From: Thelonectria olida
Taxonomy: Eukaryota > Ascomycota > Sordariomycetes > Hypocreales > Nectriaceae
Direction of reading: 5' to 3'
DNA length: 19,198 bases
NCBI GenBank assembly: GCA_020736575.1
Contig: JAGPYM010000136.1
Location: 1 to 19,198 of the forward strand
A program made the translations under genes and the position numbers. Of the stretch, positions 8,041-17,800 are shown in pieces; position 1 is the stretch's first letter, and every line of letters starts with the position of its first letter. Under the pieces are notes generated by a model. It did no database searches. It was not told the origin of the DNA and was given only the letters and a program-made list of their open reading frames with translations.

Positions 8041-9970
8041 AGATGGCATTCTTAGCGCAGGGACAAATCGTTCTAAGAATACAACCATACGCGTCTCTCG
8101 TGGCTGAAGTTTTGCGGTGGCAACTCTCAATGATATAAGACCCCTTGGCACTAGATATTTTTAGATACGCATGTTCGTGGGGATCATTCTAGCCTCTCAG
8201 GTATTACGCAATGTGCCGCTTATTCAGCGGATATAGAGTATATTTCCGACGGTGGGACCCAATAGGTTCACGGGTAGCCGTGCGCTTAAATTGGGTCCCA
8301 GAATGCGATCGAAATAAACAACCACCGAGCTCATCTATCGAACGAGTACGCCGCACCTCGAGTCGAAGAACTGGCTGCAAGTTTTCAGTTCGGGCCAAGC
8401 AATCATTATCACCAGACCAGCTGATGTGAGACTCGTCGTACACCGATCCAATAACGCAGGCTTTTCGACCAACTTCTTTGCAGTTTCGCAGGACTTCTGG
8501 TCAGTGAAACATGGATTGGGATAGATAGGAGGACAGTAGCTGGTTGAAACATGTCAGTTGTACGACGGACTAGGAGTGGCCGGCCCAGTGCAATTTCCAG
8601 CCAGGAATGTTAGTATGTTTGTAGCCGTGTCCCTCAGAGCAACACGCCACTCGATATGCTCCATAAATTGGAGCAGAAGGCATTCTTGCTAACTACATCC
8701 TTTGATACTGGTTTTTTGCTAATATCCTTCAGATTGCAGAATCCTCCTTTCCTGGTTCCGGACAGCCTTCGTTCAATATGGAGAGTGTGAACCTCGACTG
8801 TAGCCTCGACTTGGCTGCTGGACAAGCTGCATTTTACCGCCGAAACCAGACCGCCATCCTCTTAAGGGACATGTTCAAACTTCACGGAGCGCTGTTGTAC
8901 CTGGTTCGTAGCCGTCATGTCAGTCGAGCAGCAGAGGTTTCGCAGCCAACACATCCCACATAATTATGCATTCCGCGTGGTCGAACGTTATCCGTACCAA
9001 TAGAGATTTGGATATGTTATCTTACGTAGAAAAAACCCACGATGAGGTCAAGATCGTCAGGCCATAGAAGTCACAGGTGTGACTGGTGCCACTGTGAAGG
9101 CTAGGGATCCTACAGAATAAAGCAGAACGCTAGCTGCATTTGAAGCGGAGCTTGCTGCTATTCCCTTTCCGCGTTGCTCGGCCTTGGTCTCCAAGTTATC
9201 AAGCTGCGCTGGGTCACTCTATCCGCATTCTGAGACCCGACACGTAAGGCCTGACACAGTCAATCCAATAAATCAATCACATCAATCTCTCAACCCTATG
9301 GGCAAGCTAAAATAACGACACACATAAGGACCCATTTTCCTCTCGGGCCAGTTGCAAGTGAACATGTGACTACGAGAGCTCGGGCCGGAGGGCTGCAAGT
9401 TAGGGATGGATGATCAGACGTAGACTTTTCTACCTTAGAGGAAATGTCTAACGACGATTGATTCAATATCCGTGGGCAGAGTGGCCACGGGTAGCTGCAT
9501 CGCAATACGTCACTCTGTCACTCGTCAATGCTGATGCCGTGTCACACCCAGTTTCTAGGTGCGTTAGGCGATGGCGAAAGACAAAAGGCTTTCGAAGAGC
9601 CAAGGAACTTGCTACGTAGAACTTTTATCTGCCAAGAGATGGCTGTTATTACTGTGTAGAAATACAGACGACCACAGCCGTCATTAAAAACAGATCGGGA
9701 CAAAAAGCTGATGGGTTATAACCATAAGGCGTAACCTAGGAAGTAGTAGCGTGCAGAAGCAGCGGCAGGCGACGGTCTCCGCTTTGTCTGTCCGCCAAAT
9801 TCTGTGCGTAAACTGCCTTTTTGGAGGGATATAATCGGCTTTGTCGCGCCGGCAGCTTCCCAGAGGGGACTCTCGACCAGCTTCAGGATGGCCAGCAGGC
9901 AGAATGAGTGTATGGGTTCCTCGTACACAATTTGAAGACGTATAATCATTACTAGTTTCGACTTCCTTAC
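8041..9970. other. Gene-free stretch of balanced composition
   Basis: About 1.9 kb without RIP signature and without any frame I recognise. The longest frames (8204-8443 minus, 8211-8429 plus, 9296-9505 minus) overlap each other or lack motifs, and none shows a convincing splice pattern. A pyrimidine/CAAT-rich run at 9255-9300 resembles a fungal 5' leader but is followed only by a five-codon frame (ATG at 9298). It may hold distal promoter sequence or decayed genes too diverged to recognise. Confidence 0.5.
8253..8300. repeat. 11-bp inverted repeat, 26-bp spacer
   Basis: TGGGACCCAAT at 8253-8263 and its exact reverse complement ATTGGGTCCCA at 8290-8300. The pairing does not extend outward or inward. 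It could be a protein-binding site, a weak hairpin or chance. Confidence 0.6.
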
Positions 9971-10949
9971 CTGACTGTTAGGTTCAGCACCTTTAAGTGA
10001 CCTCACATATTCTATAATTAGTGGCCTAAATGCTTCGCATATCTTCTCATAGCCAGCAGGAAGGCAGGAATCGTAAAGAAAGGAAGTAATCTTAGCGCAA
10101 TACTAGACAATCCGCACCATTATTACTGAGCTAGAATTCATACTTCAAGGTGCTATTTTCAGTAAAGGGGGCGGCTTAGTCTGGGCAAAGTAAGAGTAAC
10201 TTTCCCGAGATAAGCCAACCTTAAGATCGTTCAGCTCTAGAGTTTACGTGGTTATAGGGCTAAAGCACCTCGGTGCAAATCACCCGATTGCTATAGTAGC
10301 GCAGTCAGACATTTTTCACATGTGAATCGTGGCTGGAGTGATAAAGTCTATTTATATTATTACGAAACTGGAGCAAAAGTTCCTCTGGTTTTATTAGATC
10401 GAGCTGATAAAAAACATATAAAGTGTACTAATGAGCTCATCTTTGGGCTGACATGGTGGGGGGGTCCGGATTAACGTCTAAAACACATCTATAGTTTGGC
10501 TAAACCCCGCTCACCAGGCTGAGCCTTAGAATAGCATCCGAAGCCGTGCGGAAAATCACCTTAAGACTTATTAACTTTATTAATGAGACATAGAGCTGGG
10601 CCTCTTTAGTAAGCAGACAGTGTTTCGGATCTTAAGGCTGACCGACCTCAAGGAGCATCGCCTCTAAGATCTCTTATATGTATTTATCCCACTCCTTAAC
10701 AAGGCAATGCTCCATTCCGCTCTTATAGAAAGTGCCTTCTCTAGCAATCCGCGCCAGCGGAGCTAAGGATATCGCCCTGTCTTTCTATGGGAGGGGTTAA
10801 CAATTGCTAGAGTAAGATTTGGATCTCGCGTCTAACACTCTAGAACTATAATATAGGGCCAATCTCTTATAGCAGAGGCACTTACTAAAAGTTGGCAGCA
10901 ATTACCCCAAGTGATATACGATTTCCTTAATCTCCCTAACTTTACTAAC
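9971..10949 (-). pseudogene. Unrecognised protein-coding relic with RIP-type stops
   Basis: On the minus strand from about 10949 down to about 10150, one frame reads as plausible protein for some 260 codons, for example KEWDKYI*EILEAMLLE near 10700-10650 and YVFYQLDLIKPEELLLQF near 10410-10360. It is interrupted by about a dozen stops (TAA, TAG, TGA), each explicable as a C-to-T change in CAA, CAG or CGA. A second open stretch in another frame, 10102-9971 (44 codons, including FLYDSCLPAGYEKICEAF), ends at a good donor, CAG|GTAAGG at 9970. It may be a further exon of the same gene or follow a frameshift. The peptides look helical and soluble; I recognise no domain or catalytic motif. The relic lies upstream of the chitin synthase in the same orientation. 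It could be a host gene family member or part of a transposon. Confidence 0.55.
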
Positions 10950-11029
10950 CTAAGTAGTAGACTGGCCTCTAGTAGAAATATAACTTATAGCACGCTATAA
11001 AAGGATAAGGTATATAAGGCATTTTACTT

Positions 11030-11860
11030 TTACAATTAGTAATTTTATTATTATATTAACTCTTTTATATATTTTTCTACTTAATTGCCTTACTTGTTTC
11101 TATTAGCTTAATTGCCTTTAAACTTATTTAACCTATTTTTAAACTTCCTTTTTAGCTTAACCCTTTTAGCCCCCCCCCCCACTTTTTAACCCTTATATCC
11201 ACTTGCCTATTTAACTTATTTTTTATTTTTAAATTTTTCCTTCCCTTTTAAGTAACTATTTGGATTATTACTATTATATATAGTAGCTTTTAAAGCTATA
11301 GCTTTAAATTATACTCTTATATTTTTTTTAGAAATAATTAGTTATTTTAACTAAGCCTATTATTTCTTACCTAATTTAAAAGGCAATTAAATTAGCTAAC
11401 TTTTCTATTAAAAAATTTAAAATTATTTTCTTATATATTTAGTCTTTTAATTAAAATATAATAGTTTAAAAGAATTAGATTAATTTTTTATATTACTTTT
11501 AATAGTATATTTATATTAGCTAATATAAGGATATTAAAAAGTTATAACTATTTAAAATGCTTTTTAAGCTTTCTAATTAAATAAATATACTTATAGAAAT
11601 CTATATAATCTAATAGATATTAAGCTATTATATTAATATTATTTTTTAAATTATAATTTGTTTAATTAGTATAAATTTAGCTATATTAAGTTATATATTA
11701 TATAATTAGTTAAATTATATAAACTAGGGTTTAAAAGAATAGTATTTTTATATTAAAAGCTTAAAATAAGGTTTTTTAAATAAGGTTTATTTAATAAGGA
11801 TTTTTATTTAATATAAGGGGCTAGACTTAAGTAGTTATAATAAAAGGTAGCTTAAAGATT
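11030..11860 (+). repeat. Family R repeat copy R5
   Basis: Aligns by eye with the reverse complement of 4055-3180 over most of its length, starting at ACAATTAGTAATTTT. It carries an uninterrupted version of the site occupied by short element A in copy R1 (near 11705-11725). It contains a run of 11 C residues at 11170-11180. It is somewhat less AT-biased than the left-hand copies. Confidence 0.6.
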
Positions 11861-12240
11861 AAATATTTAAAACTAGAGAGAAAGAAAGGAAAAAGTCTTC
11901 CCTTATAGCAGGCTTATTATAAGGTTTATATAGCCTTACTATTAGGCTGCCTTAGCTTACTTTTAGCCCAGTTCTTAGCTTATTTCCAGTTGCTATATGC
12001 TTCTAGTTTTATAATAGTAGCCTGGAATAACTATTAGGCCACGCTTATAATAGTACCCCCCCTTTTAAGGCAATAATACTAATAGGTTGCTATATTCTTT
12101 TAAGCCCTAGAGAGCAATTACTACTAATTGTACTCCTGCCTAGTTTAACTAATAGTAGTCTTATATTTATTATTATTTCTTTTTTAATATATTTTTATTT
12201 ATAGCCTTATTATTCTCCTATTATATTATTTCTAATAGGT
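11861..12240. other. AT-rich spacer without recognisable content
   Basis: RIP-type composition with scattered GC-containing words and a CCCCCCC run near 12055. No frame, terminal repeat or similarity to other parts of the window is apparent. It forms the left flank of the Fot1-like element. Confidence 0.5.
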
Positions 12241-12242
12241 TA
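12241..12242. other. TA target-site duplication, left
   Basis: The dinucleotide TA directly abuts the first base of the left inverted repeat and is matched by TA at 14103-14104, the standard target of Tc1/mariner elements. Confidence 0.9.
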
Positions 12243-12291
12243 ACGTACATGATAAGCGAGTCGGAAATACAAGCGAGTCGGAAAAAAATCC
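12243..12291 (+). repeat. Left terminal inverted repeat, 49 bp
   Basis: Begins ACGTACATGATAAGCGAG and is identical over 49 bp to the reverse complement of 14054-14102. It contains two direct copies of AAGCGAGTCGGAA (12254-12266 and 12271-12283) with a 17 bp period, likely paired binding sites for the transposase DNA-binding domains. Confidence 0.95.
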
Positions 12292-12340
12292 CCCAACCAC
12301 CTTCATTTTCCTTTAATCAATTATTTCTCAACCACCAAGT

Positions 12341-13996
12341 ATGCCACAGTTAAGCAAAGAGAAAAATATTATCCTCGCCCTTCAGGCTCTTCGAAACGAC
12401 CCAAAATTACGCATCTATCCCGCTGCAAGGATATATAAAGTCCCGCCTAGCACCCTCTATGATCGATATTATGGCAAACCTTCTCGAGGCGATATTATCC
12501 CGAATTCACGCAAACTATCCGATCTAGAGGAACAGATCATTATTGAATATATTATCGACCTAGACTCTCGAGGGTTTCCCCCTCGGCTTCGTGGTGTGGA
12601 AGAAATGGCCAACCGACTGCTCGCCGACCGCGACGCGTCACCCGTCGGCAAGCGCTGGGCTTCCAACTTCGTCAGGCGACAACCAGACCTAAAGACGCGT
12701 TTTAATCGTAGATACGATTATCAGAGGGCTAAATGCGAAGATCCGGCCATTATTCGCCATTGGTTCAGGCTCGTGGAGAACACAATCGCGAAATACGGTA
12801 TCAACCTAGCTGACATCTACAACTTTGACGAGACTGGCTTTATGATGGGCATCATTGCAAGCGGAATGGTTGTCACGGGCGCAGAAAGACGTGGAAAGGC
12901 GAAATCAGTGCAGCCTGGAAACCGGGAATGGGTTACGGCCATTCAGGCGATCAATGCCGAAGGCTGGGTGATCGCGCCGTTCATCGTGGTTGCGGGCCAA
13001 TATCACCTCGCTAATTGGTACCAAGAAAGCAACCTCCCGGACGATTGGGCTATTGCGACGACTCATAATGGCTGGACCGACAATGATACAGGTCTTGAGT
13101 GGCTCAAACACTTCGATCAACACACCAAGGCCCGATCAACCGGTCGCTATCGTCTTCTGATCCTCGATGGGCATGACAGCCACCACTCGGTCGACTTTGA
13201 GAAATATTGCGAAGGCAACCACATCATCACGCTGTGTATGCCGGCTCATTCGTCTCATCTACTCCAGCCTCTTGACGTCGGGTGCTTTGGTCCGCTCAAA
13301 AAGGCATATGGTCGAGAAATCGAGCATCTGATCAGGTGCTCGATAACCCATGTTTCCAAGACCGACTTCTTCCCGGCCTTTTGTGCCGCCCACGAAGCCG
13401 CGATGACAAGGAGTAATATTGAGGGAGGTTTTCGAGGGGCGGGACTTGTTCCCTTGAACCCAGAAAATGTCATATCGAAGCTTGACGTGCAGCTACGGAC
13501 TCCAACACCGATTAGAGAGGAGGTCGGCCTCCCCGACCCTTGGGTTTCTAAGACACCAAAGACAGTGCTTGAGGCTAGCTCACAGTCTGAATACCTCGAA
13601 AGACGAATCAAAAGGCATCAGAGTAGCTCACCTGCGTCTATTCTTGAGGCCCTGAAGTCATTGACTAAGGGAACAAAGGCAATAATGCATAAGATGAGCT
13701 TATTAGAGTCTGAGGTCCAGGACCTTCGACAGTCAAATGAGACCCTTAGCAAGCGGCGCAGAGCGAAAAGAACCCGGCTGCGAAATGGAGGGAAGATGAC
13801 TGTAGGTGAGGGGAAGGATGAGATTAATCAGAAAGACGTTGATGCGCAGGTGAGGGCGGAATTATCGAGAAGTGGTGATCGGGGAAGGTCGGGGGCGGCG
13901 AGGGAAAGGCGGTGTGGAATATGTAGTAAGGCTGGTCATAACTCAAGAACATGTCAGATTGTTGTTGAAATATCTGGAGAAGAGAATAGCGATTAG
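12341..13996 (+). CDS. Fot1/pogo-type transposase with C-terminal CCHC zinc knuckle
   Basis: A 551-residue DDE transposase catalysing cut-and-paste movement of its element. The N-terminus (about 5-50) is a helix-turn-helix of pipsqueak type; about 55-125 resembles the CENP-B/Tc5 DNA-binding domain. The catalytic domain has Asp163 in NFDETGF, Asp276 in LLILDGHDS and Asp312 in LLQPLDVGCFG. The last two are separated by 35 residues, a DD35D arrangement. Residues 435-475 look like a coiled coil, followed by a basic nuclear-localisation-like patch KRRRAKRTRLR (471-481). The C-terminus carries a CX2CX4HX4C zinc knuckle at Cys525, Cys528, His533 and Cys538. The ATG has A at -3 and lies 49 bp after the inverted repeat; the TAG lies 57 bp before the right one. 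No stops, frameshifts or introns are evident, and the length is usual for the family. Confidence 0.95.
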   Translation: MPQLSKEKNIILALQALRNDPKLRIYPAARIYKVPPSTLYDRYYGKPSRGDIIPNSRKLSDLEEQIIIEYIIDLDSRGFPPRLRGVEEMANRLLADRDASPVGKRWASNFVRRQPDLKTRFNRRYDYQRAKCEDPAIIRHWFRLVENTIAKYGINLADIYNFDETGFMMGIIASGMVVTGAERRGKAKSVQPGNREWVTAIQAINAEGWVIAPFIVVAGQYHLANWYQESNLPDDWAIATTHNGWTDNDTGLEWLKHFDQHTKARSTGRYRLLILDGHDSHHSVDFEKYCEGNHIITLCMPAHSSHLLQPLDVGCFGPLKKAYGREIEHLIRCSITHVSKTDFFPAFCAAHEAAMTRSNIEGGFRGAGLVPLNPENVISKLDVQLRTPTPIREEVGLPDPWVSKTPKTVLEASSQSEYLERRIKRHQSSSPASILEALKSLTKGTKAIMHKMSLLESEVQDLRQSNETLSKRRRAKRTRLRNGGKMTVGEGKDEINQKDVDAQVRAELSRSGDRGRSGAARERRCGICSKAGHNSRTCQIVVEISGEENSD

Positions 13997-14053
13997 TTTC
14001 AATTGATTTAAGGCTTTATTTTGATTTTATCTAGAATTCTATCTGGAGGGTGA

Positions 14054-14102
14054 GGATTTTTTTCCGACTCGCTTGTATTTCCGACTCGCTTATCATGTAC
14101 GT
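14054..14102 (-). repeat. Right terminal inverted repeat, 49 bp
   Basis: Exact reverse complement of 12243-12291, including the 17 bp-spaced pair of AAGCGAGTCGGAA sites. Identity ends where the left copy reads CCC and this one reads TCA on the same strand. Confidence 0.95.
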
Positions 14103-14104
14103 TA
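14103..14104. other. TA target-site duplication, right
   Basis: Matches the TA at 12241-12242 and directly abuts the right inverted repeat. Confidence 0.9.
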
Positions 14105-14739
14105 TATCTATTTCTTATTTCTATATATCCTACTAATATTATTAATTATTATAATTAAATAATTAACTTATTTTAGGTATATCCTGCCTATATTTAGCTT
14201 TTCTTTAGCTATTTACTTATTTTATTTAAATATACTTCTAGGCGCTTATTAATATAAGATTTTTACTTTTAGATTTCTATAGGACTTTAAGACTTTTAGT
14301 TTTATAATCTTTTTAATATAAATTATTTATATTCTAACCTCCCTAAGGGTATACCTCTATTTTATTATTATTAGCACTTACTATTTTAACACTTTACTTT
14401 ACTCTTTTTATATATATAAAATTAATTATTTATATAGGTTTCTTTTACTAGATTAAAAGGAAAAGTAATAAAAGGAAATAAATATTTATTTAATATAAGG
14501 GCTTAAGAAAGAAATTTTATAAGTAGGTAGTTATTTTCCTACTTCTCTTTTTTACTTTAAACTCCTCCTTATAATAGTAAGAAATAAATCCTAAACCCTT
14601 ACTATTACTACTTTTTTAGCTGTATAGATCTTTTTAAAAGGTTATATTAAATATATTTAGCTTTTATTTCTTTATCTAGCTAGGGTAAAATAACCTTAAA
14701 TAGAGCCACTAGGTTCCTTTTAAAAGGGGTAAGCTATTA
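14105..14739. other. AT-rich sequence downstream of the RIPped Ty3/gypsy pol
   Basis: RIP-saturated sequence between the DNA transposon and the end of the readable pol frame. By position it could contain the 3' untranslated part and LTR of the minus-strand Ty3/gypsy element, but no second LTR copy is visible in the window to confirm this. Confidence 0.4.
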
Positions 14740-15084
14740 GCCTGCTTTTTTATTTTTATTATTACTTAAATTGCTTATATTATTAATAGCTGCATTCTTT
14801 TAATCTTGCCCTTTTTTTATAACTTATTTTATATTTTTTAATTACTTATTATAAAAGATATAGTTATTAAACTTTAAATTATTATAATCTTCCTAACTTA
14901 TTTAAAAACTATTATAATTTTTATAGAACTTTTTTAAATAATTATTATAAATAGAAGTTAATAACTTAGGGCTATTTAGGTATATTAAATAATATAATCC
15001 TTTTAAAAACTTACTAATTATATAAAATAAACTAATTTATCTCCTTTAAAACTTTATCTTATAAGATAAATCTCCTAAATACTT

Positions 15085-15790
15085 TATATTATATTTTAAT
15101 ACTAGATTACTAACTATAATAGGGCTTTTATAAATTAAATAAGAGTATAACTTATTTATTCTTTTAGTAAGTTTCTATTAGTATATTATAACTTTATACC
15201 TTATTTCTTTTATATTTTTATCTATTTATATAATAATCTTAAGTCTAATATTAACTATTTAATTATATATTTAAATATTATTTTATAAAATTATTTTTTA
15301 TATAAGAATATTAACTTCTAATAGAAGGATAAGTTTATATTTATTAATAAGAAAGAATAGTAAGTAATTATATAATACTTAAAATATAAATTAGTCTACT
15401 AATAAAAGGTTTCTTAAATTATTTAGCTAAAGCCCTAAATAATTTAGATTTCTCTTTTTAATAAACCCTATAATTAATTAGTACCCTACCTTAATAATAC
15501 TATTAGCCTTTAAATTATATATTAAAATGAAAATAACCTTAACTCCTATTAATCCTATAATCTCCTTAAAATCTTTTTAAAGCTTTAAGCTATTATTAAT
15601 TATAATAATAAAATTACACCCTAGCAGCCTATTAGTTCTCTAATAAAGAGCTTTACTATACTAATATTAAATACTAGTATAGTTTTAGTTTTAATTTAGC
15701 TTATAAGGTTATATTTAGCTTTTAAGAGATACTTATAGCCTTTTACTTCCTTAAGGTATTAGGTATTTATATATACTTTTATTATTAGTT
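15085..15790 (-). pseudogene. RIPped integrase domain of the Ty3/gypsy element
   Basis: Minus strand. KVYINT*YLKEVKGYKYLLKA (about 15780-15725) corresponds to the start of the integrase core, where the first catalytic Asp is now Asn (codon at 15767-15765). KANSIIKVGY near 15505-15480 corresponds to the conserved NGxIERGH motif of this integrase subgroup. There the catalytic Glu position reads Lys (15492-15490) and Arg-Gly-His reads Val-Gly-Tyr. The following helical region ends SNLVLKY near 15091. All these differences are G-to-A or C-to-T changes or plausibly derived from them. Confidence 0.75.
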
Positions 15791-16389
15791 ATTTTAATAT
15801 AATAGGGATTATATTCTCTTATACTATTATATTAGAATGCTTTTAATAAGTCTTATATATTAGAATTATATTTATAATATCTATTTATAAACTTAGCTAC
15901 TAATACTATTATTTAAGTATAATAATAGTTATTTTATATTTTTATAGCCTTAGTTAATATAGTAATATTAGATTAATTAGTTACTTACTTTTTTATTTAT
16001 AATTATTAAAATAGAGTTTATATAATTCTTTCTAATTTTATAATTATATTTCTAAATGCAGCCACTTTAAATAAAGTGCCTTTTAGCTTCCTTTTTAATT
16101 TATATATATATAGGTTTATTAACTTTTTAAGTTTTATATTATATATAAGAATTCCCTAAGCTATAGCTATTTTCTATTATAATAGTCTTTAAAAGCTATT
16201 TTCTTAGCTTTAAAATCAGTCCGCAGCTTTAGGACTTGATCTCCTTTACTAAGCTGTATATTATCTCCTAGAATTGGGCAGAAATAGAAGTTAATCTAGT
16301 TTTTAATATTACATTTACCTTCTTTATTTAATTAGTTAGATAGACCTATTGCTTTTTAATAGTCTATTAGTAATACTATTTTTAATTTT

Positions 16390-16720
16390 TTAATATAGTA
16401 GATAGTAAAATTAAATAATAGAATATAACTAATCCACCTAATAATAAAGCACTTAAGATATTATTTGCCTTCCTATTAAGCTAATATATAAGAACTTATA
16501 AATCTATTTTAATAGTAAATATAATTTTATAAAATATACCTTATAACTGCCTAATTATATATAATATAGCTTAATACTCTCTTTTAATAGTATTATATTA
16601 TTATTTTATATTATTTTATAGCTCTAACCTAAAATAAATAGAGTATCTTTCTTATTAATAACTTAAAAAAGAATATAGCCCTATTTAAGTAGACTAGTAT
16701 TAGTTATTAGAATAACCTCC
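16390..16720 (-). pseudogene. RIPped RNase H domain of the Ty3/gypsy element
   Basis: Minus strand. EVILITNTSLLKWGYIL (about 16720-16670) matches the first RNase H strand, with the usual catalytic Asp of the TDAS-type motif changed to Asn. RWISYILLFNFTIYYIK (about 16440-16390) matches the RW...FDFxIxY segment that ends Ty3/gypsy RNase H domains. Confidence 0.8.
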
Positions 16721-16869
16721 TTAGCTTTTTAAAAGTAGTTTAATATTATTAAAATAGGAGTAATAGTAATCTTCTCTTTTAGGATTTATATTACTTCTAC
16801 TTATTTAGATGCTTAAATGAACTTAATATTCTTTTTTAATAAATAGGTTAATAGTTAAATTATAAGAGT

Positions 16870-17640
16870 ATAGCCTTTTATCTAATAATAATAGTAGCTA
16901 ATAATATTAAGGAATAAGTAAACCTTTATAATTAAATTATAATCTATTTACTTTATAATTTTAATAACTTTAGCCTACTTAAGGCGCAGCTAAACATCCT
17001 GCATATATACCTAACTATTACTATTATATTTTAATAAAATTATAATTTTACTATTAAAATTATATAATTTAAAAGTTTAATATTTATAAAGTCTTATTTA
17101 AATTAATTAGATATTTAAAATATACTTATATATATTTAAAAGTTAGAGCTTATTATTATATATAGTTTTTAAACCTTTTATTATAATATTATTAAGAAAT
17201 ATTAATAAATATTAGGTAATAGGTTAAATAAAATATAAGTAATAATCTTTAAGAATTAAATAATAGAATTTATTACTTTTATAATAAGTATATATTTTAA
17301 ATAGGCTAATTAGTATATTAAATATTATTAAATTTTAGCTTTTTTATTTAAAGTATTTAATTATATTTAGAAAAGAAGTCTAATAGAATATATTTTATAT
17401 ATTATTATATTAGTAAAGAACTTATTATACTTAAAAGTATAAAGCTATTATAAATTATATACTAATTAATATAAATAGTTAAATTAATTAATTGGATTTT
17501 ATTATCCTTTTTAATAATAATATATAAGGGTTTTAATATAAGCTATAACTCTCTTTTAGAATTTATCTCTTTATATATTACTTAAGAAGGTTTATAACTT
17601 ACTTTATAATCTAGAGGAATAGAAATACTTTAGCTTATTA
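16870..17640 (-). pseudogene. RIPped reverse transcriptase domain of the Ty3/gypsy element
   Basis: Minus strand from about 17634. ILKESYSLY*NPYILLLKK is the start of the conserved fingers region. FLNNIIIKGLKTIY (F codon at 17199-17197) is the catalytic palm motif, with both Asp residues of FLDD replaced by Asn. The thumb/connection segment YLFLNIISYYYY*IKGY follows at about 16925-16870. The KGxKxxY after the active site indicates the fungal subgroup with VKGPKxRY rather than the more common YSKxxxxH type. The enzyme cannot be functional. Confidence 0.85.
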
Positions 17641-17800
17641 AGCCTTATAATTAATTACTTTTAAATTTATAAAAGGGCAATTAAAGGTTAAGTTTCCTAT
17701 ACTTATTAAAATCCTATATAAGCGCGGCCTCCTATTTTATATTATTTATAAAAAGATCTCCTTTTCTTTAAATAAGAGGATATTTTCTATTTAATTAAAT

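Larger units (their letters stand above)
12243..14102 (+). mobile_element. Fot1/pogo-like DNA transposon, complete (1860 bp)
   Basis: A complete Tc1/mariner-superfamily element of the pogo/Fot1 branch. It has perfect 49 bp terminal inverted repeats, a TA duplication at 12241-12242 and 14103-14104, and one intronless transposase gene covering most of the interior. The inside has balanced base composition with normal CpA and TpG, whereas both flanks are RIP-saturated. It therefore inserted after those flanks were mutated, or escaped RIP because it is single-copy. With intact ends and gene it looks potentially active. Confidence 0.95.

Noticed and set aside
8204..8443. Overlapping 79-codon minus and 72-codon plus frames
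   Set aside because: They occupy the same bases on opposite strands, show no motif, and open frames of this length occur by chance in balanced DNA.
9255..9313. CAAT-rich leader followed by ATG at 9298 as a gene start
   Set aside because: The frame closes after five codons (ATG GGC AAG CTA AAA TAA) and no splice donor or downstream exon is convincing.
10141..10330. Possible DNA-transposon terminal repeat or tRNA-like gene (GGGGGCGG and GGTGCAAATCAC words)
   Set aside because: No inverted partner for the G-rich stretch and no tRNA B-box or cloverleaf could be built; the segment is better explained as part of the RIPped protein relic.
13255..13611. 118-codon minus-strand frame inside the transposase
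   Set aside because: Antisense shadow of the transposase coding frame, which has all catalytic motifs.
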